A stretch of DNA of 64,000 bases from Caldilineaceae bacterium (GCA_026645575.1 JAPKMW010000036.1:27908-91907); one strand, 5' to 3'. Shown: positions 1 through 8,747, counted from the stretch's first letter. Notes: generated by a model from the sequence alone, not told the origin. A program made the numbers and translations.

Positions 1-773
1 TGTTCGATGGGACGGAAGTCCTCTTGGGTCAGCCCCAGCCGTTCCAGGATCAGCGGGCCGAGAGCGTGGCCGTAGTAGGCAATTTTGTGCGCCAAAACAT
101 GACGGGCCGCAGCGCGATCATCGGCCAGCGAGACCCAGATACAGGCTGCAAAATCAAGGAGCGGGAGCGCCGCCTCCCGTTCGGCCACACCAGCGGCGAT
201 ATAGGGCTGTACAGCAAAGTAATGCTCCGGCGGAAAGAGCAACGGCAGGACACCATCCGCCAAGGCGCCAGCGAGGGTCAACATCTTTGGCCCCATTGCG
301 CCGACATAGATCGGCGTGACGCGCGGCGGTGGAAAACGGAGGTAGGCTGCTTCCTGCCATTGCAAAAATTGCCCCGCCAGCGCCACCCGTTCCCCCTGGA
401 GCAGCCGCCGCACAGCCAGGATCGTTTCGCGGGTCGCTGCTAAGGGTTGGCTCTGTTCAATACCGATCCACTTGAGAAATTCGCCGGCGCCGGCAGCAAT
501 GCCAAGGTTGAAGCGATTGCCGCTCAATTCATCGAGCGTCGCCGCCATCATTGCCATCTCCGCCGGATGGATCGTATAGGGGTTCAGAATCCCCGTCCCG
601 ATTTCAATACGTTGGGTTGCCTGCGCCACCGCTGTCAGAATCACCAGATCGCTGCGTAGAAAGAGGTCATTGCTTACCCAAAACTGGTCAAAGCCCACCG
701 CCTCCGCCGCCTGCGCCAGCGTCACATAGTTGCGCACAGGCAAATCATTATTCAACCGCAAACTAAAGCGCAT
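1..773 (-). CDS. LLM-class flavin-dependent oxidoreductase, 3' end cut by window edge
   Basis: Reading the minus strand from the ATG at 773 gives an open frame of 257 codons that leaves the window without a stop, so the C-terminus is missing. The product starts MRFSLRLNNDLPV and shows the bacterial luciferase-like (F420/FMN-dependent TIM barrel) pattern: an AEAVGFDQFWVSND segment, IEIGTGILNPYTIHP, then LDELSGNRFNLGIAAG, and later PIYVGAMGPKMLTLAGALADGV. Family members oxidise small organic substrates or reduce methylenetetrahydromethanopterin-like cofactors; the substrate cannot be told from sequence. The family assignment is secure. It sits head to tail with the RidA-like gene on the same strand, 69 bp apart, and may share its transcript. 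Confidence 0.85.
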   Translation of the reverse strand, partial: MRFSLRLNNDLPVRNYVTLAQAAEAVGFDQFWVSNDLFLRSDLVILTAVAQATQRIEIGTGILNPYTIHPAEMAMMAATLDELSGNRFNLGIAAGAGEFLKWIGIEQSQPLAATRETILAVRRLLQGERVALAGQFLQWQEAAYLRFPPPRVTPIYVGAMGPKMLTLAGALADGVLPLLFPPEHYFAVQPYIAAGVAEREAALPLLDFAACIWVSLADDRAAARHVLAHKIAYYGHALGPLILERLGLTQEDFRPIE

Positions 774-842
774 AGACCTCACCCCCCAACCCCCTCTCCA
801 ATGTGGAGAGGGGGAGTCAATGTTAATCAAGTCTTCTGACTT

Positions 843-1277
843 CTATCTTCTGATCTCACCACTCCCGCCCGCCCCTACCACCGCTTCCGCCTCCATCTCC
901 ACCAGATAGCCATCACCAACAAGCAGCGCTTGCACCAGCGTGTTGGCCGGGCGGATCTGGGCAAAGAATTCGCCATGCACACGAGCGACCGGCTCCCAAT
1001 CCGCAACGTTGCTCACATAGATGCGAGTGCGCACGACATCGGCCAGGCTGCCCCCCAGTTGTTCCAAGGCGCGCGCAATTTTGGCAATGATGTAGCGGGT
1101 CTGTGCCGCTGGGTCGCCCATACCGACGATCTGACCATCCGGATCGGTGGCCGTTGTGCCGGAGACATAAATGTGCTCGCCATAGCGCACAGCACGGCTA
1201 TAGCCGGCCAACGCTTCCCACACTGTACCGCTGTTGACGGTGCTTTTGCCGGTAGTCGCCGGTCGTTCCTGCTGCAT
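843..1277 (-). CDS. RidA/YjgF/UK114 family protein
   Basis: The product is 144 aa, the usual RidA length, with the chorismate-mutase-like single domain: YSRAVRYGEHIYVSGTTA near residues 26-43, ADVVRTRIYVSNVADW near 79-94, and a C-terminal VEMEAEAVV. I start at the ATG at 1277 because AGGAG lies 8 nt upstream; an in-frame ATG ten codons earlier has no such site. RidA proteins hydrolyse reactive enamine/imine intermediates. The archetypal active-site Arg (R105 of the PARS motif in E. coli RidA) is replaced here: the segment reads RPANTLVQ. It is therefore probably one of the divergent Rid subfamilies, and deaminase activity should not be assumed. Confidence 0.88.
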   Translation of the reverse strand: MQQERPATTGKSTVNSGTVWEALAGYSRAVRYGEHIYVSGTTATDPDGQIVGMGDPAAQTRYIIAKIARALEQLGGSLADVVRTRIYVSNVADWEPVARVHGEFFAQIRPANTLVQALLVGDGYLVEMEAEAVVGAGGSGEIRR

Positions 1278-1412
1278 GAGAAGATCTCCTATATGCCATT
1301 TCAACATTGGTCATGCCAAAAGAACAATCATACTCGAAAGTATGCAGGGGGCAAAGTGGCGAACGTGATGCTTTGAGCTTACCGTGATATACTGAGTGGA
1401 AGCAGAACTGGG

Positions 1413-1472
1413 GAGATAAAGAGAGCCAGAGATTGAGTGATTACCCTTGTCGAATCTCTTTATCTCTCAATC
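1413..1472. repeat. Dispersed repeat upstream of the cupin gene (GAGATAAAGAGA / TCTCTTTATCTCTC)
   Basis: GAGATAAAGAGA (1413-1424) and AGAGATTGAG (1428-1437) are complementary to TCTCTTTATCTCTCAATC (1455-1472), giving a foldable block between RidA and the cupin. The same 18-nt right arm recurs at 45602-45619 in a perfect 20-bp palindrome, so this is a dispersed family rather than a one-off hairpin. Confidence 0.7.
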
Positions 1473-1534
1473 GCTTGATCTCTACGCACAACAAGAAACA
1501 GGACTCATTCATCTTCAACCAAAGGAAGTCTATA

Positions 1535-2008
1535 ATGGCCGAATACAAAGAATTACTAGAGTATGTAGAAAGCAAGGAAGGTCTTTCGTGGGTGCGCGGG
1601 GGCGGGCCGACCAGCCGTTCCTGGAATGGCATTCGCTATAAGATTGGCCTTTCCGCCAAAAATACCAATGCCAAGAATCTATCGATGAATGTGGCCTCGG
1701 TGCCGCCAGGCGCCGTTGCCTATGCCCACATTCACGACGGCTTTGAGGTAATGCTCTTTCTTTTGCAGGGGCGGGTGCGTCACGAGTATGGCCCCAACCT
1801 TGAGTTTACTGTCGAACATGAAGCCGGCGATTTCATCTTTATTGAACCGGGCGTCCCCCACGAAGTCTTCAATGTGAGCGATAGCGAGCCGGTGGTGGCG
1901 GTGGTAGCGCGCTCGGCGGCAGATGAGTGGGATAAGATCATCGATTACCCCTCCAAGACGCGCGAACGGGACAATGTGCCGCCGCAGAAGTTGAAAGCGG
2001 GCGCGTAA
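1535..2008 (+). CDS. Cupin-domain protein
   Basis: A 157-aa single-cupin protein. The start at 1535 is preceded by AAGGAAG; the longer in-frame extension from 1433 runs through the dispersed repeat and is not credible. The metal-binding cupin signature is complete: H65 and H67 in AYAHIHDGFE, E71, and H109 in EPGVPHEVFN. Small cupins of this type are metal-dependent isomerases, dioxygenases or sugar/ligand-binding proteins; nothing here fixes the substrate. It is followed 112 bp later by a phytanoyl-CoA dioxygenase-like gene on the same strand, so the two non-haem metal proteins may act together (inference). Confidence 0.85.
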   Translation: MAEYKELLEYVESKEGLSWVRGGGPTSRSWNGIRYKIGLSAKNTNAKNLSMNVASVPPGAVAYAHIHDGFEVMLFLLQGRVRHEYGPNLEFTVEHEAGDFIFIEPGVPHEVFNVSDSEPVVAVVARSAADEWDKIIDYPSKTRERDNVPPQKLKAGA

Positions 2009-2120
2009 GCAATCAGGGACAGCCGCCCTTATTATGGCTGTTGCTGGCTACGGCTCTTGCCGTGTACAATAAGCGCAGTTCAGGCCATTCTCACAATCCA
2101 TTATAAGGAGGATCATTCCG

Positions 2121-2834
2121 ATGACCACGGCAACGACCATCACCCTGCAACCGGACGCGCTAACGGCGATTGCTGACGAATTTTTCCGCGAGGGCGGGGT
2201 GCATATCCCCAATATTCTAAGCGCCGACGAAGTAACCGCCTTGCGTGCCAAAACCGATGAATATGCGGCCAACCCCGCCACCGCCAGCAAACATCTGACC
2301 TATGCCGCCAACGCCTTCGTGCTGCGCTATTGTCATGAACTCGATCCGCTCTTCAACGCTATGATCACCCATGAACAGATCTACAAAGTAGCGGAAGCCG
2401 TATTGGGGCCGGATGCCCGCTTCAACGCCATGAATGTAATCCGCAACGGTCAGGGGCAGGCCATCGCCCGCTGGCATGTCGATGATGTGTTGGAATTTCC
2501 GCTGCCGCCCGACATTCCCCGCTTTGACGCCCGGATTCGAATGCCGGTACTCTGGATGACGATTCAGGTAGCGCTTAGTGACATTGATACCATCGAACAT
2601 GGGCCGACCCAATTTGTTCCGCGGAGCCATTACTCCGGTCGCCTGCCGTCCGAAACATTAGAATTTGAAGGGCAAGGACCACAAGCTGTCTTCTGCAAGG
2701 CTGGCGACATTTATCTGACCAATCACCAAACTTGGCACCGTGGCGCGCCCAATCTCTCGGAACGGGTGCGCTACATTATGCAGATTCAATATGCCAAACG
2801 CTGGGCCGACCGCCGCTTTCGTGGGGTGGCTTGA
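2121..2834 (+). CDS. Phytanoyl-CoA dioxygenase (PhyH) family oxygenase
   Basis: The product is 237 aa. AAGGAGG lies about 10 nt before the ATG. The Fe(II)/2-oxoglutarate facial triad is visible: H119 and D121 in ARWHVDDV and the distal H206 in TWHRGAPN, followed by SERVRY, which supplies the Arg that usually binds 2-oxoglutarate. The segment IEHGPTQFVPRSH is typical of PhyH-type enzymes. These hydroxylate diverse small molecules, and the substrate is unknown. The family is certain; a role alongside the upstream cupin is a guess from proximity. Confidence 0.9.
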   Translation: MTTATTITLQPDALTAIADEFFREGGVHIPNILSADEVTALRAKTDEYAANPATASKHLTYAANAFVLRYCHELDPLFNAMITHEQIYKVAEAVLGPDARFNAMNVIRNGQGQAIARWHVDDVLEFPLPPDIPRFDARIRMPVLWMTIQVALSDIDTIEHGPTQFVPRSHYSGRLPSETLEFEGQGPQAVFCKAGDIYLTNHQTWHRGAPNLSERVRYIMQIQYAKRWADRRFRGVA

Positions 2835-2923
2835 TCCCCCTTTGGGTGCGCTTTGCTACGCCTAATTGCAGATTTACAAAACAGGCACCCTGTCTGATGA
2901 CACCGATAACCATGAAAATGGCT

Positions 2924-3003
2924 ACCGCGAAGCATGCCAAGAGCGCAAAGGGTCACAAAGGGTTTTCTTTGCGTAACTTTGCGTCCTTCGCGCCCTTGGC
3001 GGT
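2924..3003. repeat. Imperfect inverted repeat (ACCGCGAAG... / ...CTTGGCGGT)
   Basis: Arms of about 37 nt at 2924-2960 and 2967-3003 are imperfect reverse complements, built from small units such as GCGCAAAG and ACGCAAAG. This is one of two palindromes in the 391-bp gap between the PhyH and Rsm22-like genes; the rest of the gap shows no gene. Confidence 0.7.
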
Positions 3004-3094
3004 GATGAGTTTCACATCAATATTGGTATCGTCCGCGAGAGTTGTCATGCTAGGGTACGGCACTCAAGTCCTTGTTCCTAAAATAAAGGTTGTT

Positions 3095-3159
3095 CGCCTG
3101 TCATTCTGAAAGAATCTCTAGTGTTCTGTCATCTGGAGATTCTTTCAGAATGACAGGCG
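3095..3159. repeat. Perfect 24-bp inverted repeat
   Basis: The left arm 3095-3118 starts CGCCTGTCATTCTG and the right arm 3136-3159 is its exact reverse complement; the spacer is 17 nt. A hairpin of this size with no T-run after it looks like a REP/MITE-type insertion more than a classical terminator, though it may stop transcripts leaving the PhyH gene. Confidence 0.85.
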
Positions 3160-3225
3160 AGCCGCTAGGGTTCTAAAAAACCTGAGCGTCATCCATTACG
3201 TCGCCAAAGAAGTGCAAGCGAAAAG

Positions 3226-4248
3226 ATGCAAACGATCATTACCCTACCACAACCCATTCAACGCGCCATTGCCACGCTGTTGGCTGACGCCGGCCACAAT
3301 GCCTGGATGAAGCGGGCGCAACTGCTCCATCAACGCTACCGGCAACAGGCAGAGAACAAGCAGCAACTGCATGTGGTCGATGCGCTCGATGCGTTGGCTT
3401 ATCTGGGCTTGCGCGCGACAGCGACCTATAGCCAAATTTGGGGGGCAGTGGATGCGGTTTGCGAACTTGTGCCAAGTTGGCAACCAACAACACTCCTTGA
3501 CTTGGGCTGTGGCGCCGGCAGTGGTCTCTGGGCGCTGACGGATCTGCTGCCCAGCCTCACCCACGCCACCGCCGTCGATCAAAGTGCGCATTTTCTTAAC
3601 CTTGGTCAACAAATTCTCAGTACGGCCCAGGAAGCACTGACTGTTACCTGGCAGCAGGCGAATATTTTACAAAGCGTTCAACAAGCATCGGCCCTGTATG
3701 ATGTTGTCTTGCTGGCGAATGTTCTCAATGAATTGAATGAGCAACAGCGCACTGCCCTGGTGGCGGCGGCCTTTCAACGGTGCAACGCCCTATTGCTCAT
3801 TATTGAACCGGGCACGCCAGTGGGCAGTGGTATTGTCCAAAAGGCGGCGCAACAACTGGCGCCGATTGGGACGTTGTTGGCGCCCTATCTCGGCAATCAA
3901 TTTATTCAGGAGGAGTGGCTCCATTTCCCACAACGCTTTACCCGTCCCGATTTTGCCCGCCGCCTGCGCCAGGAAATGCGCGATAGCACGCTCATGGCCT
4001 CCGACTGGGAAGAGGCAAAGTACAGCTATGTTGCGATCAGCAAGCTGCCACCGGAAGTGACGCCGTGGGCGCGGGTCATTGGCCCGACACAGGTGCGAAA
4101 GGGCTATATCGAAGTGCCACTGCTGACGGCAGGTGGCCGTTTACAGGCTAAGGTGTTCAAACGGCACAAACAACCCTACGCTTATGCCAAAAAGTTGCGG
4201 TGGGGCGAAGTCATACAAGAGCGGCAGGCGTTATTAGAAGTTGCTTGA
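3226..4248 (+). CDS. Rsm22-family methyltransferase-like protein lacking the Fe-S cysteines
   Basis: A 340-aa protein with a class I SAM-binding fold: LLDLGCGAGSGLWAL (motif I, about residue 88), DVVLLANVLNEL, then LLIIEPGTPVG. The last third matches the Rsm22/METTL17 family, which associates with the small ribosomal subunit. Canonical members carry a CPH...CP...WCHF cysteine cluster that binds Fe-S. Here the equivalent stretch reads LAPYLGN...EEWLHFPQRFTR, and the only three cysteines lie in the N-terminal methyltransferase half. The family tail EEAKYSYVAISK is retained. The fold is clear, but loss of the cluster ligands suggests a divergent or cluster-free role. It stands alone between palindromes and a Gfo/Idh gene. 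Confidence 0.8.
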   Translation: MQTIITLPQPIQRAIATLLADAGHNAWMKRAQLLHQRYRQQAENKQQLHVVDALDALAYLGLRATATYSQIWGAVDAVCELVPSWQPTTLLDLGCGAGSGLWALTDLLPSLTHATAVDQSAHFLNLGQQILSTAQEALTVTWQQANILQSVQQASALYDVVLLANVLNELNEQQRTALVAAAFQRCNALLLIIEPGTPVGSGIVQKAAQQLAPIGTLLAPYLGNQFIQEEWLHFPQRFTRPDFARRLRQEMRDSTLMASDWEEAKYSYVAISKLPPEVTPWARVIGPTQVRKGYIEVPLLTAGGRLQAKVFKRHKQPYAYAKKLRWGEVIQERQALLEVA

Positions 4249-4387
4249 GAAAGGAGGAGCCAACCAGCGCAGCATAAGGCGAAAGCATTGCAATCGTGAA
4301 TACACAAAGCTAAAGCAAATTCATTCCAACCGATCACACCCTATAATCAGCGGGTGTTGATCCGGCAACTGAAAGGACAAAGCACAA

Positions 4388-5386
4388 ATGATTCGTGTGG
4401 GTTTTATCGGTCTTGGCGGCATGGGCATGTATCAGGCCAAGAGCTTTCATGCGGTGACAAGCTGCCAGGTGGCAGGCGGCGCCGATCCGGCGCCGGCGAT
4501 GCAGGCCCGCTTTGCCCAGACCTATCCCGGCGCCTTGGTCTTTGCCTCCTATGAGGAATTGCTAGCCCACCCTGACATTGATGCAGTGGTGGTTGCAGTG
4601 CCGACCGGCTACCATCACCAGATTGCGTCGGCAGCGCTGGCGGCGCGCAAACCCCTCTTACTGGAAAAGCCCATGGCGCGCACAGTTGCACAGTGCTGGC
4701 GCTTGATCGACGATGCCGAACGCTACAATACGCTTTTAATGGTTGCGCACTGCCGACGCTATGACCCCTACTGGACTTCCTGGGGCGCCTATGTCACAGC
4801 CGGCAAACTGGGGGCGCCGCTACTCTGGCGCGATGTACGGGCGGGCTTCTCGCCTGGCGGTTGGTATATGGATGACGAGTTAGGTGGTGGGCCGTTGATT
4901 GATGGCGCTGTCCACAACTACGATTTTGCCAACTGGATCTTTGGCGAACCCGAGAGCGTCCTCGCCAGCGGCATTCAAATGAATCCAAACTATAGCGCCA
5001 TTGACACCGGTTCGGCCATCATCCGCTATCGCGCTGGTCATCAACTGCTGATTTCGTGGAGTTGGTCGGTCAAAGGCACAACGCTACATGACATCATCGG
5101 CCCGCAAGGCTTTATCCAATTCGGTCCCGGCAATTTTACTGTTCCACCGGAAGAGAAAGGACGCTACCAATATTGCTGCTTCACCGACAACAGCGGTCAA
5201 CAAACCCTCATTCAATCCCCTGCTCAGCCCGATATGTATGTCCACCAAGCGGAACATTTCCTCGCCTGCATCCGCGGCGAAGCTATCTGCCAGACCCCCG
5301 GCGCCGAGGCGATCAAAGCAATTGCGGTCGCTGAGGCGGTGTTGAAAGCGGGACGCACAGGGGCAACGGTGGAGATCGTCGTGTAA
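4388..5386 (+). CDS. Gfo/Idh/MocA family oxidoreductase
   Basis: A 332-aa protein beginning MIRVGFIGLGGMGMYQAKSF, a Rossmann GxGxxG nucleotide-binding start. LLEKPMARTVAQC carries the family's EKP motif (catalytic Lys), and the C-terminal half has GGGPLIDGAVHNYDFANWIFG with the usual Asp/His active-site pair. These enzymes use NAD(P) to oxidise or epimerise sugars, inositols or related polyols. GAAAGGA lies 11 nt before the ATG, and a TATAAT at 4342-4347 may be its -10 box. The substrate is unknown; the second Gfo/Idh gene at 42674 is only distantly similar. Confidence 0.9.
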   Translation: MIRVGFIGLGGMGMYQAKSFHAVTSCQVAGGADPAPAMQARFAQTYPGALVFASYEELLAHPDIDAVVVAVPTGYHHQIASAALAARKPLLLEKPMARTVAQCWRLIDDAERYNTLLMVAHCRRYDPYWTSWGAYVTAGKLGAPLLWRDVRAGFSPGGWYMDDELGGGPLIDGAVHNYDFANWIFGEPESVLASGIQMNPNYSAIDTGSAIIRYRAGHQLLISWSWSVKGTTLHDIIGPQGFIQFGPGNFTVPPEEKGRYQYCCFTDNSGQQTLIQSPAQPDMYVHQAEHFLACIRGEAICQTPGAEAIKAIAVAEAVLKAGRTGATVEIVV

Positions 5387-5402
5387 GACAAGAAGACAGG
5401 GA

Positions 5403-5441
5403 GACAGGAAGAGAAGAAGATGGGATTCTTGTCTTCCTGTC
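5403..5441. repeat. Inverted repeat after the Gfo/Idh gene
   Basis: GACAGGAAGAGAAGAA (5403-5418) pairs with TTCTTGTCTTCCTGTC (5426-5441) with one mismatch and a 7-nt loop. It lies between convergent genes and could terminate transcripts, although it lacks a T-run. The units are AGACAGG-like, matching the tandem-unit palindromes seen elsewhere in the window. The rest of 5387-5633 shows no convincing gene. Confidence 0.6.
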
Positions 5442-5633
5442 CCCCCGCTTGGAAGTTTTCTTCATAAACAAACAACTCATCACCCTGGCCTTGGGCAACT
5501 TTCCCTTGGGTACGGGGCGCCTCCCCTCTCTCGGCGCCTTGATCGGTGGCTGCTTTGGTTGGCTGACGCCCTTTGTATTGGTAGGGGCGGTTGGGCTACT
5601 AGCCTTTGTTTGGAGCGGCATTGGCAGCGGTCG

Positions 5634-6281
5634 CTACACATGGATCAACCCATAGCGAATCGCTGTGACCACCGCCTGGGTGCGGTCTTTGACCTGCAAC
5701 TTGTCCAAAATTGTGCTGATATAGTTGCGGATGGTGCCTTCGGAGAGGTGAATTTGCGCGCCAATTTCAGCATTGGTCAAGCCCTCGGCCATGAGACGCA
5801 GCACTTCGATCTCGCGTTCGCTTAATTCCTCGACCAGTTTAGTGGTGGTTGGCGGAGTCGGTTGTTTGGCAAAGCTGGTGAAGAGTTTGCCGGCCACGCT
5901 CGGATCGACCGGCGTCTTGCCCTCCACCGTGTTGCGAATGGCGGCGATCAGTTGGGTGGGGGGCGTGTCTTTGAGCAAATAGCCATTGGCGCCGGCGCGC
6001 ACAGCATCAAAAACCCACTCGTCGGCGTCATAGGTGGTCAGCACCAGCACCTGCACCGCGGGGAAACGCTGGCGAATCAGGCGCGTGGCCTGGACGCCAT
6101 TCATTTTGGGCATTTTGAGGTCCATCAAGACCAGATCGGGCTGCTGTTGCGCCACCAGATCGAGCGCCTCTTGCCCATCCTGGGCCTGGCCGATGATTTG
6201 CAGATCCGGCGCCGTGCTAAGGATCATCTGCAACCCATGACGGGCAATGGCCTGGTCATCACAAATCAGGACGCGAATCAT
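5634..6281 (-). CDS. NarL/LuxR-family response regulator
   Basis: A 215-aa regulator. The receiver (about 1-120) has the acidic pair in LICDDQAIARHG, the phospho-acceptor Asp in LVLMDLKMPKMNG, the Thr in VLVLTTYDAD and the Lys in YLLKDTPP. The C-terminal LuxR-type HTH is LSEREIEVLRLMAEGLTNAEIG plus LSEGTIRNYISTILDKL. Its start codon overlaps the stop of the upstream histidine kinase by 4 nt (ATGA), so the pair is translationally coupled. It resembles LiaR/DesR-type regulators of envelope or membrane stress. The target genes are unknown. Confidence 0.95.
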   Translation of the reverse strand: MIRVLICDDQAIARHGLQMILSTAPDLQIIGQAQDGQEALDLVAQQQPDLVLMDLKMPKMNGVQATRLIRQRFPAVQVLVLTTYDADEWVFDAVRAGANGYLLKDTPPTQLIAAIRNTVEGKTPVDPSVAGKLFTSFAKQPTPPTTTKLVEELSEREIEVLRLMAEGLTNAEIGAQIHLSEGTIRNYISTILDKLQVKDRTQAVVTAIRYGLIHV

Positions 6282-7639
6282 ACGTTGAACGCTACCTTTC
6301 TGTCATCGTATAGGGGTGACAGCCGTGGCTGAGAGATGGTTGATGGCTGCTGGCTAGGGACAGTCAGGGCAAGGGTGACACCACGGCCGGGCGCACTGTC
6401 GATTCGTAATTTCCCGCCGATCAGATCGCTCCGTTCTTTCATGCCAACCAAACCAAATTTGTCAGTCGTCTGGATGACTTCCTCAGCAAAACCGCTCCCA
6501 TCATCGGTCAGCACCAATTGTAACGCATCATCGACAAGTTGCAACGTCAACGTAACCTTAGTCGCATCGGCGTGGCGCTCAATGTTGGTCAACCCTTCTT
6601 GAATGATCCGGTAGAGGACTTCCTCGACCAACGTCGGCAGCACGACCGGTGTTGCCGACAGATCGATCTGTAATTGCCACTGGTTGCGCGCCGCCATGCT
6701 TTCCGCCAGTTCAGCCACGGCCCGGTTAAAACCGAGATCCACCAGCGGCGTTGAGCGCAAGGCTTGCAGCGCCCGCCGCGTCTCGACCAACCCCGTGCGC
6801 GCGGTGGTGATGGCGTTGTCCAGCGTTGTGCGCGCCTGTGTACTGTCACTCTCCCAGAGCAACCGGGTTCCTTCCAATTCTAACACCAACCCGCTCATGT
6901 AATGGGCCAGCGTGTCGTGGAGGTCGCGCGCCAACCGGTTGCGTTCACGGCTGACCGCCAGTTGTTCCTGGGTCAGGGCATATTGCACCAGTTGACTGTT
7001 GGCTTGCGCCAATGCCGCCTGTTGCTGACGTTGACCGGCAACCAGACGCGAGACCAAATAGCCAGTGGCAAGATAGACGACGGTGCGCCCAACGGCAAGC
7101 TTCCCAAGCAGGGGGACAATGTCATACGCATCGCCTGTCATCTGCAAATAGAAGGCGAGGCTCAGATCAACAAGCGCCAAGCTCAGGACGTAAAAGAGCA
7201 CCCAACGGAAGGAATATTGCCAGGCGATCACAATCATGGGGATGGTTAAAAAGAACATGGCCGGCAGCACACGTTCAAAGCCGATCATCGCAAATGGTCC
7301 GCCGTCGCCCACCACCCCACTATTGAAGCGAAGCAGATGGGTGACTAACATGCCTGGTGGTCCCAAGGTGCAAAAGAAGAGGGTGACAGGTAAAAACCAA
7401 CGTCCCCATTTGTTTGGCAACGCGGGGAAGATCAAACAACAGAGGGCGATGAATTCTGCTATCACAAAAGGCCAGACCGAGGGTCTGACCACCGCCGGCG
7501 GCGCGATGTTGGCGGTTAAGGTCGGCCAAAAGAAGTCAACCAACAGCGTCACCGAAATGGTGATCAGCGGCAAGGCGAGCAACGACCGTAAGGTAGGGAT
7601 CAATAATGGTTCAAGGGTATTGGTTCTTTGTTCGGTCAC
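6278..7639 (-). CDS. NarL-partner sensor histidine kinase (HisKA_3 type)
   Basis: About 453 aa. Several hydrophobic segments fill the first ~190 residues, as in membrane-embedded DesK/LiaS-like sensors, followed by a short coiled coil. The HisKA_3 H-box is RLARDLHDTLAHYMSGL. The ATPase part carries the N-box region EEVLYRIIQEGLTNIERHA and the G-box LTDDGSGFAEE. I chose the GTG at 7639, which has GGAAG 9 nt upstream; another in-frame GTG lies six codons earlier at 7657. The stop overlaps the response-regulator start by 4 nt. No extracellular ligand domain is visible, so the signal is probably sensed in the membrane. Confidence 0.93.
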   Translation of the reverse strand: MTEQRTNTLEPLLIPTLRSLLALPLITISVTLLVDFFWPTLTANIAPPAVVRPSVWPFVIAEFIALCCLIFPALPNKWGRWFLPVTLFFCTLGPPGMLVTHLLRFNSGVVGDGGPFAMIGFERVLPAMFFLTIPMIVIAWQYSFRWVLFYVLSLALVDLSLAFYLQMTGDAYDIVPLLGKLAVGRTVVYLATGYLVSRLVAGQRQQQAALAQANSQLVQYALTQEQLAVSRERNRLARDLHDTLAHYMSGLVLELEGTRLLWESDSTQARTTLDNAITTARTGLVETRRALQALRSTPLVDLGFNRAVAELAESMAARNQWQLQIDLSATPVVLPTLVEEVLYRIIQEGLTNIERHADATKVTLTLQLVDDALQLVLTDDGSGFAEEVIQTTDKFGLVGMKERSDLIGGKLRIDSAPGRGVTLALTVPSQQPSTISQPRLSPLYDDRKVAFNV

Positions 7640-7913
7640 GGTGGTTCGCTTCCACACAACATGAATTACGAGTTACGAGTTACGCAGAGTAGCCACTAGT
7701 GTAACACAAAGCGCGATGCCACGATATTGCCAAGTTGCGCAGCTTTGCCATGACAACCGTCATCGCGACCAATGACAAAGATCACGTTCAGATAACCGGA
7801 CCTACGGCTTGTTAGGGCCGGGTCGAACGCCCTTGCAAATATTTGTAGATCAGGTGTTCAGTTATAGCAGCAGGTAGTACTGTTTCAACGACCATCTAAA
7901 GATGATTGAACTG

Positions 7914-8747
7914 CTATTCGGTTTGATAACGTTCTAGTTTACCCATTTCTCCCCTCATATATCTGCGTTTAGTTTCTGCCATTTGTTCGGGTGTGGTCAT
8001 GACAAAAGGTCCGCCATAGGTAATGGGTTCGTTGTGCGGTATTCCCGTACCAAACATAAATTCACAGCCATCAGCAGTTGCTTGAATTTCTACCACCGTT
8101 CCAGTAGCCGCATAATTGACAAGGTTTTGTGGAGAGACTTTTACACCTGCGGTTTCACCTGAACCTTTTAGCACATAGACAAAAGCCATTTCCTGGGCAT
8201 CGAGTACGATACGCTGATTGGGTTGTAAGAAAATGTGCAAAAGGGTCACGTCGGTTACCATTTTATAGGCTGCTGTTTTATCCTTGTACGATCCGTGAAC
8301 AACTCTCACCTTGTAATCGTCCGTTGTCATTTCAGCAATCTCATGGGCTTTGGCATGCAGCGCTTTCGGGGGTACCAATCTGTCTTTGTCAGCATGATTA
8401 ATCCAAATCTGAAAACCGTGGGTTTCAATTCCCGTTGTTTTAGGGAATTCATCATGCTGAATGCCGCTGCCGGCTTGGGTAATGTGTAAACCACCCGGTT
8501 CAATGATGCTGAAATCGCCCTGGCTGTCACGGTTGATAAAGCTATCCTGACTATCGGGAAGCAGATAAGTCATAACGGAAATACCGGCGTGCGGGTGCGG
8601 GCCAAAAACAGGTCTGTCCATCAGATACTCGGTAAAGACCAAAAATGGCTCGATCGGATAATCTCTTGCAAATAGCGTCACGCCACTCAAGCCGGGAAAA
8701 TCTGGTGTAAATTTTAACGATGAATGGTTGATTAACTTTTTGTGCAT
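7914..8747 (-). CDS. Pirin family protein (putative quercetinase-like bicupin)
   Basis: A 277-aa protein with the pirin N-terminal cupin: HPHAGISVMTYLL supplies two metal-binding His, and QAGSGIQHDEFP supplies the third His and the Glu. A pirin C-terminal domain follows (about 180-260, including GTGIPHNEPI). The start at 8747 is chosen for AAGGAG 8 nt upstream; a longer frame would overlap the neighbouring SDR gene. Bacterial pirins are iron-binding, some with quercetin 2,3-dioxygenase activity, and are often induced by electrophiles. It is the last gene of an isochorismatase-SDR-pirin operon divergent from an HxlR regulator, fitting an electrophile or aromatic-compound response (inference). 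The 256-bp gap before the kinase gene shows only a short direct repeat (TTACGAG) and no gene. Confidence 0.92.
   Translation of the reverse strand: MHKKLINHSSLKFTPDFPGLSGVTLFARDYPIEPFLVFTEYLMDRPVFGPHPHAGISVMTYLLPDSQDSFINRDSQGDFSIIEPGGLHITQAGSGIQHDEFPKTTGIETHGFQIWINHADKDRLVPPKALHAKAHEIAEMTTDDYKVRVVHGSYKDKTAAYKMVTDVTLLHIFLQPNQRIVLDAQEMAFVYVLKGSGETAGVKVSPQNLVNYAATGTVVEIQATADGCEFMFGTGIPHNEPITYGGPFVMTTPEQMAETKRRYMRGEMGKLERYQTE

Noticed and set aside
5449..5655. Small hydrophobic frame (68 codons) between the Gfo/Idh gene and the response regulator
   Set aside because: No ribosome-binding site, overlaps the response-regulator 3' end, and no homology is recognised. A decayed membrane protein cannot be excluded.
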